A stretch of DNA of 64,000 bases from positions 372,001-436,000 of the forward strand of contig NHNW01000033.1 of NCBI GenBank assembly GCA_002786025.1, given 5' to 3'. Shown in pieces: positions 11,166 to 20,855 of this stretch. The stretch is from Zasmidium citrigriseum. Lineage: Eukaryota; Ascomycota; Dothideomycetes; Mycosphaerellales; Mycosphaerellaceae. The notes beneath the pieces were generated by a model. The model saw nothing but the letters and a program-made list of their open reading frames with translations. It was not told the origin of the DNA and did not search any database. The position numbers and the translations under genes are program-made. Position 1 is the first letter of the stretch. Each line of letters starts with the position of its first letter.

Positions 11166-12550
11166 ATGCGTTTCGCCCTCGTTGCAGCAGCCATCATCGG
11201 CTCCGTCGTTGCGCTCCCAACGGCTCAACTCAACGGAAACCTTGACGTATGTTGATTCTGAATGGCATCATGAGTGATCCCCGTCTAATCTCAAGGCAGG
11301 GTAACCTTGGGGGTAACCTCGGCGGGAACAACGGCGGCAACGACAACCACTTCGGCAAGCGCCAGATTCCAGCCTTCGGCAACGGCAATGGTGGGCCTTT
11401 GCTCAGCTTCAACATGAGGCATCACTAACTCTCGACAGGCGATGGCAACTTGAACGGCAACGGTAACAGCAACATTATTGGCTCCGGCAACTCGTTTGGC
11501 AAGCGTCAGGGCAATGGTACGTCGGAAGACTGATGGTCTGACTTGAATCGATACTCACGACTACAGGCAACCTCGACGGTAACCTTTTGGGCAACGGAAA
11601 TGGCAACGTCATCGGCTCAGGCAACTCGGGCCATTTTCCTCGTGAGGCTCAGCTCAACGGTATGCATCCCTCCCGCTGCAAGCCATATCTCTAATCCAGT
11701 CAATAGGCAACCTCAACGGCAATGGCTTGAACAACGGTGATGGAAACATCATTGGCTCGGGCAACACTTTCACTCCACGTGAGGCTCAAGGCCTGGGCAA
11801 CTTCGACGGCAATGGCAATGGCAACCTCGATGGCAACATCGTGGGCTCCGGCAACACTTTCGGCCGTCGTGAGGCTCAGCTTAACGGCAATGGAGATGGA
11901 AACCTCCTCAACAATGGAGACAAGAACACCATCGGCTCCGGAAACTCTTTCGGACGCCGTGAGGCTCAGGGCAACGGCAACTTGGATGGTAACCTTGGAA
12001 GCAACCTCAACGGCAACAAGATTGGCTCTGGCAACAGCTTCGGCAGACGCGAGGCTCAGCTCAACGGGAACGGTGACGGAAACTTGTTGAACAATGGCGA
12101 CAAGAACACGATCGGCTCCGGAAACCACTTCGGCAGACGTGAGGCCCAGCTGAATGGCAACCTGAACGGCAACCTCGGAAACAACTTGGGAGGCAACCAA
12201 ATCGGAGATGGTAACTCTTTCGGCAAGCGCCAGGGCAACGGAAATTTCGATGGTAACGGAATTGGTAACCTCGGAGGCAACAAAATTGGAGACGGCAACT
12301 CTTTCGGAAAACGCCAGGGCAATGGTAACGGTGATGGCAACTTGCTCAACAACCTCGACGGAAACACGATCGGCTCTGGCAACCACTTCGGCAAGCGCCA
12401 GGGAAATGGTATGTACCATCTACGAGACACAGTGAAGTTGAGCCTAGGCTGACTTGAGAGACAGGAAACTTTGATGGCAACGGCAATGGCAGTGGTAACA
12501 GCAACACCATCGGCTCTGGCAACACCTTCAAGGCTCCTTCGTTCCCATAA
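11166..12550 (+). CDS. Secreted Kex2-processed repeat protein (KEP-like), Asn/Gly-rich
   Basis: Six exons: 11166-11246, 11300-11390, 11439-11516, 11567-11659, 11707-12408, 12465-12550; 376 residues. The N-terminus MRFALVAAAIIGSVVALPT is a clear signal peptide. The rest is about 12 units of 28-32 residues, each ending in an IGSGNxFG or IGDGNSFG block followed by KR or RR (two are degenerate PR). Units restart with QGNGN or EAQ. Kex2 cleaves after KR/RR, and a following EA pair is a Ste13-type dipeptidyl peptidase substrate, as in yeast alpha-factor; release of many near-identical secreted peptides is therefore inferred. The unit interior alternates GN/DGN and could instead form a beta-solenoid. 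No UstYa or other tailoring gene adjoins it. Introns after the first are all phase 1, inside a Gly codon following Asn. Confidence 0.75.
11300..12541 (+). repeat. Tandem 28-32-residue GN repeat array with dibasic spacers
   Basis: Protein-level tandem repeats of roughly 84-96 nt. In order, units end at FGKR, FGKR, FPR, TPR, FGRR (four times), FGKR (three times), and a last unit ends FKAPSFP before the stop. DNA copies are diverged except for two units that share LNGNGDGNLLNNGDKNTIG at protein level. Confidence 0.8.
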
Positions 12551-13045
12551 GCGTGCCAGTCGCGGAGACGATGGCATGGATAGAGCGCAGGCGCTTGAGA
12601 TGAGTATTGATGATGGAATGGATATTGAACGAGGAAAGGTGAACAATGGATTTGATGGTATCGCGGCCCGTGGTCATGATTATGCCATGGTCAATCTCCT
12701 CTGTAATGAATGGACATGGCACCGATAAAATTCAAGTTTCATTTCAAGCTTCTAGTTCACGAAGAGGTGCTGTTGTAGACCTTGCCTTCATGATGGTGCA
12801 GCATAACAGGAAACAGGATATCGCAAGCCGTATCCTGATTGAAGTACTTCGAAGGTTTCCCTCAAAGAACAACCACAAACCAAGTATGTGCATCGCTGTC
12901 CCATTTCATCCAATGATTATCATTCCAATCGCTGCATCGCTCGTTATAAAGTATGATCCCCGGTATCCATATCCGCATCCCACCTCATGACATCTTCACA
13001 ATTAATCCTCCCGTCTCACTGTCCTTTCCCAGCATTCATCTATGT
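12551..13045. other. Intergenic stretch between convergent genes
   Basis: About 495 bp of 3' flanking sequence between the repeat-protein gene and the minus-strand gene ending at 13046. Only short frames occur; nothing is recognised. Confidence 0.4.
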
Positions 13046-13407
13046 CTATGCAATCGGCTCGTATCCGCCGCTGTTGTGCTTGGCTCGGTCGGCAAGGAGG
13101 TAGTAGATGATGACACCAACAACCGGGAAGATGAAGACGAGGACACACCACAGAATCTTGTGGAGCGGTGGGCGGTTCGACTTGAGGATTTCCACTGCAC
13201 GAGCAGGTCAGTCTCTGATAAGCGTAGAGTGGAAGAGAATGTCTTACTCCAAGCAAGGACGTCAATCACGAGGACGATGAAGCCCAAGATTCCACCGCCG
13301 GTGCCGTACTGCCATGCGTCGGCCTGGATGGTGAAGGTGGGGTCGTTGTCGATGGGGGCGGCGAGGGTGAGGGCCGCGAGGCAGAGTTGGAGGATCAGGC
13401 TGAACAT
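13046..13407 (-). CDS. Small PLDc_N-domain membrane protein
   Basis: Two exons, 13407-13248 and 13194-13046, with a 53 bp intron GTAAGA...TGCAG; 102 residues. The N-terminus (MFSLILQLCLAALTLAAP) is a signal peptide or first membrane segment. A second segment (GGGILGFIVLVIDVLAW) is joined by splicing to MEILKSNRPPLHKILWCVLV, then a third segment and YLLADRAKHN. The pattern of a segment, a short loop with Lys/Ser, then K-x-L-W-x-x-V-V-x-x-P-V-x-G is the PLDc_N (phospholipase D nuclease N-terminal) module found in many tiny fungal membrane proteins of unknown role. It is divergent from the amidohydrolase at 13824. Confidence 0.75.
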
Positions 13408-13823
13408 GGTGACCGGTTGTTTCCTGTGGTGGTGGATGTTCTTTGGTTGTCAGTAGTAGGAGGGAGAAGATATTTGTTTGGAGCAAGAATCCCAGCAGGC
13501 AGCGGCTTTCTGACCAGCTGATGGGAGGAGCTGAGGTTGAATGTCACGCGACCGCACGTATTCGTGACGTAATTTCTTTTTGGGGGCGGCCAGGCGCGGT
13601 ACAAAGCACAGCGCAGAGCAAGCTATCTCGCCGCTCGCCTATGGTGCATTTGCCTACCAGAATTTGGACTGATAGCAGAAGAGGGGATGGAGGTGAAACA
13701 GCCCTGGAGAGATCAAGACGCGCTGCAGTGATGTCGTCGCCGATCGTGCACGGTCCGCCGTAAAAGTGGGTCTTCCATATCACATCGTCTTTGACATGGA
13801 GTCTCCTGTCTCCAACTTCCGCC
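13408..13823. promoter_or_regulatory. Divergent promoter region
   Basis: 416 bp between the minus-strand membrane-protein start (13407) and the amidohydrolase start (13824). No distinct element is recognised. Confidence 0.4.
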
Positions 13824-15254
13824 ATGGCGGGAGAATTTCTTCGCTCACATGGCATCGACATCGACGCTGAGATGGCGCGAATCCAAGCTGCTGGCTCATC
13901 GCAGCCATCTACGAGGCAGATCCGAAATATTTCCTTGCCTGGAACGGATTCTGGCAGCCGGTGGGTTGTCCAGCTCGAGAATGGCATTGTCACTGCAGTC
14001 AAGCCCCATGTTCCTGGGGAACAAGCCTCTTTCAAGGCTGTGGATGGTTTTGGAGGCCTCCTCGCTCCATCTCTCTGCCATCCTCACATTCACCTTGATA
14101 AGGCTTTCCTGCTCTCACATCCCAAGTACAGCCATCTCCAGATCGAACGAGGCGATTTCCAGGAGGCCATGGACCTCACGGGCCAGGCAAAGTCCCAGTT
14201 TGATCATGATGATCTCCTCCAACGTGGCTTGCGCGTGATCGAGGAGAGCGCCGCTGCTGGAGTCACTCACATGCGAGCATTCGTCGAGATTGATGCTGGT
14301 GTCCATACCAAGTGCCTCGATGCGGGCCTCCAGCTCAAGCGGTGGGCCTCAGAAGAGAATACTTGCCATGTTCAGCTTTGTGCATTTGCTCAGCTGCCAT
14401 TGTTCTCTTCGGCAAAGGGCGACGAAGATGGCAGTGTCATTCGAGAGCTGATGCGGGAGGCTGCTCGTAATGACCAAGTTGATGTGATCGGTAGCACGCC
14501 TTACGTTGAAGCTGATAGGGAGAAGATGAAGGAAAACGTCGAGTGGATGGTAGACTTGGCCATGGAGCAAGACCTCCATCTGGATCTTCATCTGGATTAC
14601 AACCTAGATCCGAAGCTGGAGCCGATGATCTGGCATGTCATCGAAACGTTGAAAGACCGTCAATGGAATCAGCGAACCAACAAGACGATCGTGCTTGGCC
14701 ATTGCACGCGGCTCACTCTATGGGACGACGATGAATGGCGAAGACTTGCAAGGGAGATAGCTGACGCTGATCTACCAATCTCCTTTGTGGGCCTCCCTAC
14801 CAGCGATCTCTTCATGATGCGCACCGGACAGCAGCCTGAGATACGCGGCACTCTCAACATCCCTCAACTCATCAATGAGTACGGGCTGAACGCCTGCATC
14901 GGCATCAACAACATTGGCAATGCATTCACTCCGCAAGGCTCCTGCGACCCTTTGAGCGTGGCCTGTCAAGGAGTTGGCATATACCAAGCAGGAACAAAGA
15001 AAGACGCTGAGCTCCTGTTCGAGTGTGTCAGCACGAGAGCAAAAGCAGCAATCGGGTTCCTGCAGCAGCGAAGTGCTGACCTGGATCTGGGTGTCCGGGA
15101 AGACGACACTGCCGACTTTGTACTCTTCAAAGGTGGCGATGGCTTCAACGAGTGGCGAAGCAGGAAAGCCGTGAATGAAGCAGTCTACCTGTACGACCAC
15201 TGTCAGGGCAGACGTGTGATTCATGCAGGTGAGATAGTCACAGTGAAAGACTGA
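13824..15254 (+). CDS. Amidohydrolase, cytosine-deaminase-like
   Basis: Single exon, 476 residues, first ATG at 13824 (MAGEFLRSHGIDIDAEM). It has the amidohydrolase metal-site order: PSLCHPHIHLDKAFLL near residue 85 (HxHxDK, typical of cytosine deaminase-like enzymes), AGVTHMRAFVEID near 145, a histidine-rich strand DLHLDLHLDYN near 250, and VLGHCTRLT near 290; an Asp late in the barrel is likely the NIGNAFTP(Q)GSCDPL region. It is predicted to hydrolyse a C-N bond of a cyclic or amide nitrogen compound in the cytosol. The substrate is not readable from sequence. Fungal paralogues often serve nitrogen scavenging. There is no operon-like partner. Confidence 0.85.
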   Translation: MAGEFLRSHGIDIDAEMARIQAAGSSQPSTRQIRNISLPGTDSGSRWVVQLENGIVTAVKPHVPGEQASFKAVDGFGGLLAPSLCHPHIHLDKAFLLSHPKYSHLQIERGDFQEAMDLTGQAKSQFDHDDLLQRGLRVIEESAAAGVTHMRAFVEIDAGVHTKCLDAGLQLKRWASEENTCHVQLCAFAQLPLFSSAKGDEDGSVIRELMREAARNDQVDVIGSTPYVEADREKMKENVEWMVDLAMEQDLHLDLHLDYNLDPKLEPMIWHVIETLKDRQWNQRTNKTIVLGHCTRLTLWDDDEWRRLAREIADADLPISFVGLPTSDLFMMRTGQQPEIRGTLNIPQLINEYGLNACIGINNIGNAFTPQGSCDPLSVACQGVGIYQAGTKKDAELLFECVSTRAKAAIGFLQQRSADLDLGVREDDTADFVLFKGGDGFNEWRSRKAVNEAVYLYDHCQGRRVIHAGEIVTVKD

Positions 15255-15583
15255 CCGCGAAGGTGCCAGGAGGTCCATGTTTAAAAACGCCAAGAGCGGC
15301 GTTTGCATGCTCATGCATATGCGAGCAGCCACAGGCACTGACTTCACTTCTCGTCGCTGGCAGATCTGTGCATTCGACTACGATTGTGAATCCAGCAGAG
15401 GGGTAGAAAGCCGTGAAAATGCCGTTCGTGTTGGATTATGATGGGTGAGTTGTGAGTGAAAGTGAAGCTTCAACATTCACTGACGGCGGCGTTTGCTCGC
15501 GTAGCCATGGCAACGTCACAGGCGGCCACTTCGTTGAGGTGCTTCCAGATCGTCACCTCCAACTAGAACCCAACAACACCGAC
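15255..15583. other. Intergenic stretch
   Basis: 329 bp. A plus-strand frame continuous with the next gene is open from 15452 but lacks an ATG before 15584. No other feature is seen. Confidence 0.4.
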
Positions 15584-17329
15584 ATGGCCAGAAAGTCGAC
15601 TGCTCCGGGCAGTTCTGGCGGTTGGCCACCGGGCCACTTTCCCTACGCTCAGCAAAACACCAACGCCACCCAACCGAATCAGCTGCTCATAGGCACTGCA
15701 CCTGCACAGGGCCTGCTTGGTGCACCTCCCACCGCTCCAGCAGCAATGAGGCAGCAAAGTCGACCCTACAGCCCTTCGTTTCGCCCATCTCAGGCCCATC
15801 GTCTCTCGAATCGCCCTGCAACAGCCAAATTTCACACTCACTCTTTGCCACCATCAACCTCAGTGTGGCAGCCGATCCAAAACACACTTCCTCCACACTC
15901 ACAGAATCGCCACCCTTCATCATCCTCGTCATCGAGCTACAAACCTCCTTCCTTCACCGCTGCATCGCAAGTGAACGACGAGACCCACGCGGTGGCACCA
16001 GAGACGCCTCGGTTCGGCAGCTTCACGACGAGCTTCACAAACATAAGCATGGCTGATACAGAGCCGGCTGAGTCGGACCACAATGCAGCACCTGCAAGCT
16101 CCCCATCGGCCGACATCGATGTTGACAGACTTTCGAAGCCGCGGCAATACGTCTCTGACTTTGCAGTGCACTTCAACGACGATGCAGAGGCACTTGCCTC
16201 CTTCCAAAATCTTTGCACCAGATACAATCAGAAAGACAGCGATGAAGTCGACTTCTATGTCGGCGTCTACCGCATTCTCCTCCAAACGGACTCGCTGCAT
16301 CTATTGAAAGGCTTCAAGGAGTTCCTCCCGCCGAAGTGGAAGGACGCCGATCTTTACTGGTTGGACATCGCCATTGAAGCCGAATTCCAGAAAGAGCTGC
16401 GTGAAGTGGACAAAGAGAATACAGAAGTTTCGAAGAGGGTTCCGAAGAAGAAGCCGCCAGTCAATGGATTCAAGACGGCCAACCATCCTGACTCTTCGCC
16501 ACTGAGGGCAGCGCTGGTGAAGTTGCCCATCAACCTCGTTAGCCCTTCCACGCCCAGATCACCGAGCGAGAAGACACCGGGTCGGCCAGCTCCATCAACA
16601 CCATCTCCATCAAGTGGAGGTGTGTCGCAAGATCGACCGGGCCTGGTCAAGCTCCCGCTGAAATCGCCAAAGACCGCCACACCACCGCCGGCAGCACCGA
16701 ATGGGGGAAGCAGCAAGAGAAAGAGACAAACAACACCGAAGAAGACCACCCCCGCCAAGCGGGCAGCACCTGCCACGTCCGGAGACAAACCACCAAACAT
16801 CAAAGGCAAGATCCGCTACACCGCATTGCTTGGCTCCGAAGTCCCGCACGTCGGTCCTGTCTACCCAAGCCGCCGAGCCGTTCTCGCACGCCCTGGCAAG
16901 CCATACATTCATGCCGCCTGTGGTCAGGGATTCACTCACCCTCAGGATGTCAAGTCGCATGAGCGCAAACTGGCAGGCGGAAAGGGATGTCGTGAAGAGG
17001 GCAAGGAGTGGGATGATCATCCGAGCTGCAAGGTGGACTATCCGCAGTTGAAGTACGTGCAGGTGAAAGATGGGTATGTGATTCTTGATCAGGAGAGTTT
17101 TGATAAGATTGAAGTGGCGATCGCGGCGGGATTGAGGCATCATGAGATGGAAAAGGGTGCTGAGAAGATGGATGTTGATGAGGAGGAGGAGAGCGAGGAT
17201 GGCGATGAGGATGCGGATGCGGAATTTGAGGAGGATACTGAGATGGCTGACGCAGTCGAAGAGGAGGAGGAGGCGGATGTGCGAGCTGCTGCTCTGGGTC
17301 TGCGCAAGAGAAGCAGACGTGCATTGTGA
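15584..17329 (+). CDS. PAH-like and zinc-finger-like nuclear protein
   Basis: Single exon, 581 residues from the first in-frame ATG (15584). The N-terminal 170 residues are Ser/Pro/Gln-rich. Residues about 190-265 contain NQKDSDEVDFYVGVYRILL followed by LHLLKGFKEFLPPKW, closely matching the amphipathic-helix pattern of PAH domains (Sin3 family: V..F..LL..HP.LL.GF..FLP). Then comes a basic Pro/Lys-rich linker (KRKRQTTPKKTTPAKR), a Cys/His stretch CGQGFTHPQDVKSHERKL ending GGKGC near 445-470 resembling a C2H2 finger, and a highly acidic tail. Together this suggests a chromatin-associated regulator. Both domain calls are pattern-based inference; I know no named orthologue. Confidence 0.6.
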   Translation: MARKSTAPGSSGGWPPGHFPYAQQNTNATQPNQLLIGTAPAQGLLGAPPTAPAAMRQQSRPYSPSFRPSQAHRLSNRPATAKFHTHSLPPSTSVWQPIQNTLPPHSQNRHPSSSSSSSYKPPSFTAASQVNDETHAVAPETPRFGSFTTSFTNISMADTEPAESDHNAAPASSPSADIDVDRLSKPRQYVSDFAVHFNDDAEALASFQNLCTRYNQKDSDEVDFYVGVYRILLQTDSLHLLKGFKEFLPPKWKDADLYWLDIAIEAEFQKELREVDKENTEVSKRVPKKKPPVNGFKTANHPDSSPLRAALVKLPINLVSPSTPRSPSEKTPGRPAPSTPSPSSGGVSQDRPGLVKLPLKSPKTATPPPAAPNGGSSKRKRQTTPKKTTPAKRAAPATSGDKPPNIKGKIRYTALLGSEVPHVGPVYPSRRAVLARPGKPYIHAACGQGFTHPQDVKSHERKLAGGKGCREEGKEWDDHPSCKVDYPQLKYVQVKDGYVILDQESFDKIEVAIAAGLRHHEMEKGAEKMDVDEEEESEDGDEDADAEFEEDTEMADAVEEEEEADVRAAALGLRKRSRRAL

Positions 17330-17598
17330 AGTCGCCGACACACGAGGCTGATGGATACTGAGAAGCACCAACGATGCTAGTCAGAGAGCTTCATAGCGTA
17401 ACTTAAGGCTACTCTGTGCCTCAAGTGTAGCCTCCAAGTCATGAAGAAAACATCCAAAACCACCTTTCACGTTTCACAGACATCTCATCGAAGACCCCTG
17501 TCAACTCAAGCCCACTAGCGCAACTCTAATTAGCGCCAGCCTCACCTCACCTCTTCCTTCCTCCCTTTCACATCAACAATCCCACCTCACAACCCATC

Positions 17599-18727
17599 AT
17601 GACCTCCCACGTAACCAGCGGCCGTGGAAAACGCTGGCACGAACACCTCACCATCGATCTCTTCGCCAATGTCTTATCCAACAGCCTCTTCCACCCCTTC
17701 GTCGCATGGATGATCCCGCTGTGCTTCCGCGCCGTGCAAGCGCCTTACGAAAGTACGAAGTTCATCGGCTCCTGCGTCTACGCGGGTATCATCACGCTGT
17801 TTTGGGTCCTGGGTGTCGTGAACAAGCGACTGGCGTACGGACTTCCGAGGGAGGTGAATTGGGACGAGGAAGTTGTGGTCATTACTGGCGGGGCGGGTGG
17901 ATTAGGGAGGATTTTGGCGGAGATTTTTGGGATGCGCGGAGCGAGCGTGGCGGTTTTGGATGTTGTTGAGGTGGAAGGGGAGAGTGAGGGTCTGAATGGA
18001 GTGAGGAGTCATGTTTGTGATGTTGGGGATGCGGAGGCTGTTGAGAGGGTGAAGGGAGTGATTGAGAAGGAGGTTTGTTTCTGTGTGATGTACGACTGGA
18101 GGTGTGATGTGCTGATGAGGTTTGCAGCTTGGTACGCCTACGATCTTGATCAACAATGCTGGCATTGTCAACGGGAGACCTTTGTGGGATCTGTCTGCGA
18201 AAGACGTCCAACGCAACTTCAACGTGAACCTGCTGTCCCACTTCCACACAATCCGCACTTTCCTCCCCGGCATGCTGGCCTCAGAAGCCGGCGGCACAAT
18301 CGTAACAGTTGCATCCGTCCTCGGCAAAGTCGCCGCAAGCCACCTCTCCGATTACTGCGCCGCCAAAGCCGGTCTCATCGCCATGCACACCGCCCTACGA
18401 TCCGAGCTATCTTCCACCTCCGCTCCAGAAGGCTCAGAAAATATCCGCACGATACTCGCCACTCCAGGTCAACTCGCCACACCACTGTTCGAAGGTCTTG
18501 AGACTCCGTCGAATTTCTTTGGACCGGTCGTGGAGCCTGTCGAGCTTGCGAGGGAGATTGTGAAGATGATTGATGCGGGCGAGAGTGGCGAGATTAGTTT
18601 GCCGCTGTATGCGAGGTTGATTGAGTGGATGCATGTGCTGCCGGCGAGCTTGGAGAGGGTGGTGAGGAGTGTGAGTGGGGTTGATCGGGCGATGGAGAAG
18701 GTGCGGCGGAAGCCGGCTGTGAAGTGA
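17599..18727 (+). CDS. Short-chain dehydrogenase/reductase, membrane-anchored RDH/SDR16C-like
   Basis: Two exons (17599-18072, 18128-18727), 55 bp intron GTTTGT...TGCAG, phase 0; 357 residues. An N-terminal hydrophobic segment (GSCVYAGIITLFWVLGVVN, about 55-75) precedes the Rossmann fold. The cofactor motif is TGGAGGLG (about 97), then NNAG after the splice, VASVLGK with the catalytic Ser, and YCAAK (YxxxK). This layout matches ER- or lipid-droplet-associated retinol-dehydrogenase-like SDRs that use NAD(P)H on lipophilic alcohols or ketones. The donor GTTTGT is non-consensus, but the join restores GxxTILINNAG exactly, so the intron is well supported. Confidence 0.85.
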
Positions 18728-18871
18728 GCAAGCACATGAAGACCTTCAATCTTCACATGTCCCTACATGTGAGACCCACGGACCTGCTCTCTTCGCTCTT
18801 AAGCTCCACCGTCTCTCTGGCACCACGACTCATCTCTTCTCTTCATCAACAACATTCGGTAATCCGCCAAG

Positions 18872-19501
18872 ATGGACGAGAGCGCCGAACACCAGAGCAA
18901 ACACACCCTGCTGACCGTACCTCCCGAGATGCGCAACCGCATATATGAGATGGTGTTCACCATTCCGGATCTGTCACAGATGGGCGTGCGCTTGACCTCT
19001 ATCAAAATGACGAAGAAGACGCGCTCGTGGCCTCGTCAAGTTTCTGTCCTCCGCCTGCTCGAGACTTGCCGCCAAATCTACGAAGAGGCCAAGGGAATCT
19101 TCTACCATATCAACAAGCTTTGCCTCGACAACGGCGAGCGCCTTGAGGCACTCGTGTCTAGGGCCGGTGCATCTCGCTGCAGACACATTCGCGACTTGCG
19201 GATTTATGACATTCCTTGTCACCGGCCGTTCGCGGCTTCCAGCTTTCAGCCGCTTGAGCGACTGAAGCTTCTGGAGATCGAATGCTATTACTCGAAGATT
19301 TGGGAATACGAACCGTTCATTCTGAAAGCCGTCAGTCCTTTGCGAGGCTTGGAGAAGTTTCGCATTGAAGTATATTCAGTCCTTGAATACGACGATATCT
19401 CTGCTGCGCTCGAGCGAGCCAAAATGATCGAGGACGAGGTGAAAGCAATCGTGTGTCAACCAAGGGAGAAGCTACCAGAAGAGGAAGCGGTGTCAGAGTG
19501 A
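18872..19501 (+). CDS. F-box-like / 2EXR-type protein
   Basis: Single exon, 209 residues, ATG at 18872. The N-terminal LLTVPPEMRNRIYEMVF is the hallmark of the large fungal family with F-box-like starts (LLxLPxELRNxIYELV), followed by VLRLLETCRQIYEEAKGIFY, the next conserved helix pair. Members are presumed substrate adaptors or uncharacterised; these families are strongly expanded in Dothideomycetes. The protein is soluble with no membrane segment. A short spliced-looking stretch (GTGAGT near 19518) after the stop may lie in the 3' untranslated region. Confidence 0.7.
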   Translation: MDESAEHQSKHTLLTVPPEMRNRIYEMVFTIPDLSQMGVRLTSIKMTKKTRSWPRQVSVLRLLETCRQIYEEAKGIFYHINKLCLDNGERLEALVSRAGASRCRHIRDLRIYDIPCHRPFAASSFQPLERLKLLEIECYYSKIWEYEPFILKAVSPLRGLEKFRIEVYSVLEYDDISAALERAKMIEDEVKAIVCQPREKLPEEEAVSE

Positions 19502-19829
19502 TGGACTTTCAAAACATGTGAGTAAACCGCTGCCTCTCTACTTTCTACACCGCAAGCCAGACTGACAAAGCTGCTATAGGCGCTGGCTTGTGCAATGGAA
19601 GGAAGGACAACGTCGAACGCGAACATGACACTAGAGGAGAGAAGGGCGGGCAGCTCCACATCAGCATGGAGCACTATGCCATTGAGGAAGCGCACAGCTG
19701 GCTGAAACCACATGCAGCCAAGCGGAGAGCTTCTTCAAGCTTACAGAAGGATCGTCGTTGCTGTGCACCTTAGCTGAACCTCACCCAGAACGACCACTTC
19801 TACTGTTTCATACACCCTATCCAGTCACA
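19502..19829. other. Intergenic stretch
   Basis: 328 bp between two plus-strand genes. It contains a GTGAGT...CTATAG intron-like pair (about 19518-19579), possibly a 3' UTR or 5' leader intron. Nothing else is recognised. Confidence 0.35.
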
Positions 19830-20850
19830 ATGTCCCCTCCTTCCACCCAATGGGCCCTCATAACCGGCGTCTCAGAAGGCGGCCTCGGCGACGCCCTCAC
19901 AACGGAACTCCTCGGCAAAGGAATCAACGTAATCGCCACGGCTCTCGAGCTCTCCTCTTTAGACTACCTGCAACCTTCCCCCAATCCTGAAGCCACTCTC
20001 AAGAAGCTTCAACTAGACGTAACATCCACACCCTCCATCACCTCTGCCGTGACAGCAACCTCGCAAATCACATCCGGCCGTCTCAACTTCCTCATCAGTC
20101 CTTCTCCCCTTGGCCCTCCATTCATCCTCCAACCCACCTAATGACTCTAAACAGACAACGCCGGCTACGGTTACATGTCCCCGATCCTCGACTCGCCCAT
20201 CTCCTCAATCAAAGCCAACTTCGCCGTCAACGTCTTTGGTCTCATCGAAGTGACCCAAGCCTTTTTCCCCCTCCTCCGCGCCGCAAAAGGCACGGTCGTA
20301 AATCAGAGTTCCATCGCGGGCATGAATGGGATTTGCCAGCCGTTTATCGGGTGCTATTCTGCGAGTAAGATGTGTGTTACGGATTGGGGGAATACGATGA
20401 GGGTGGAGTTCAAGCCTTTTGATGTCAAGGTATGTTTGTGGTTGTAAGTGGGTGGGTGTGTGTTGACTGACCGGGTGGCAGGTTGTTACGTTGTTTACAG
20501 GGGATGTTGGGACGAGGTTTTGGCAGGATGGGCATGTGAAGGGGAGTCGGGAGGGGTTGCCGTTGAATTCACCGTATGTTTTGATGAAGGAGCATGCGGA
20601 GGCTATGATGCGTGGCGAGACGAATCCGAAGGGGCAGCATTCGCGGGAGCGGTGGGCGCAGGAGGTGGTGGGGGATTTGCTGAAGAAGGAACCACCGGCA
20701 GCCATACGGAGAGGCTTCCTGGCTGAGATCATGTGGTGGGTGAGTGCTCTGTTTCCCATCTGGCTGCTTGACTGGATGTTTTGGCAGACGTGTAAGTTTG
20801 AAGACTTCGAGAAGAGACTTGATGCGGAACAGACCAGGAAGGATAGATAG
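19830..20850 (+). CDS. Short-chain dehydrogenase, Ayr1-like
   Basis: Three exons (19830-20097, 20155-20429, 20482-20850), introns 57 and 52 bp; 303 residues. The first splice joins LNFLI to NNAGYGYMSP, recreating the SDR NNAG motif. The cofactor loop is TGVSEGGLG (about 11), the catalytic block is VVNQSSIAG and CYSASK (YxxxK). A C-terminal hydrophobic segment (ALFPIWLLDWMFWQTC) probably anchors it to the ER or lipid droplets. This architecture fits NADPH-dependent 1-acyldihydroxyacetone-phosphate reductase (yeast Ayr1) and relatives in phospholipid or lipid-mediator metabolism; substrate identity is inference. Its stop is only 5 bp from the stop of the convergent Lcp5 gene. Confidence 0.85.
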
Positions 20851-20855
20851 TGTCG

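Noticed and set aside
11300..12541. Regular repeats considered as a CRISPR-like or satellite array
   Set aside because: Repeats are coding, diverged in DNA, conserved in protein; the genome is eukaryotic.
11700..12646. Long minus-strand frames (239 and 196 residues) over the repeat-protein gene
   Set aside because: They are mirror readings of the GN repeats on the other strand; the plus-strand frame has a signal peptide, splice sites and dibasic sites.
16610..17371. 253-residue minus-strand frame opposite the PAH-like gene
   Set aside because: Arises from low-complexity acidic and Pro/Lys codons read backwards; no domain.
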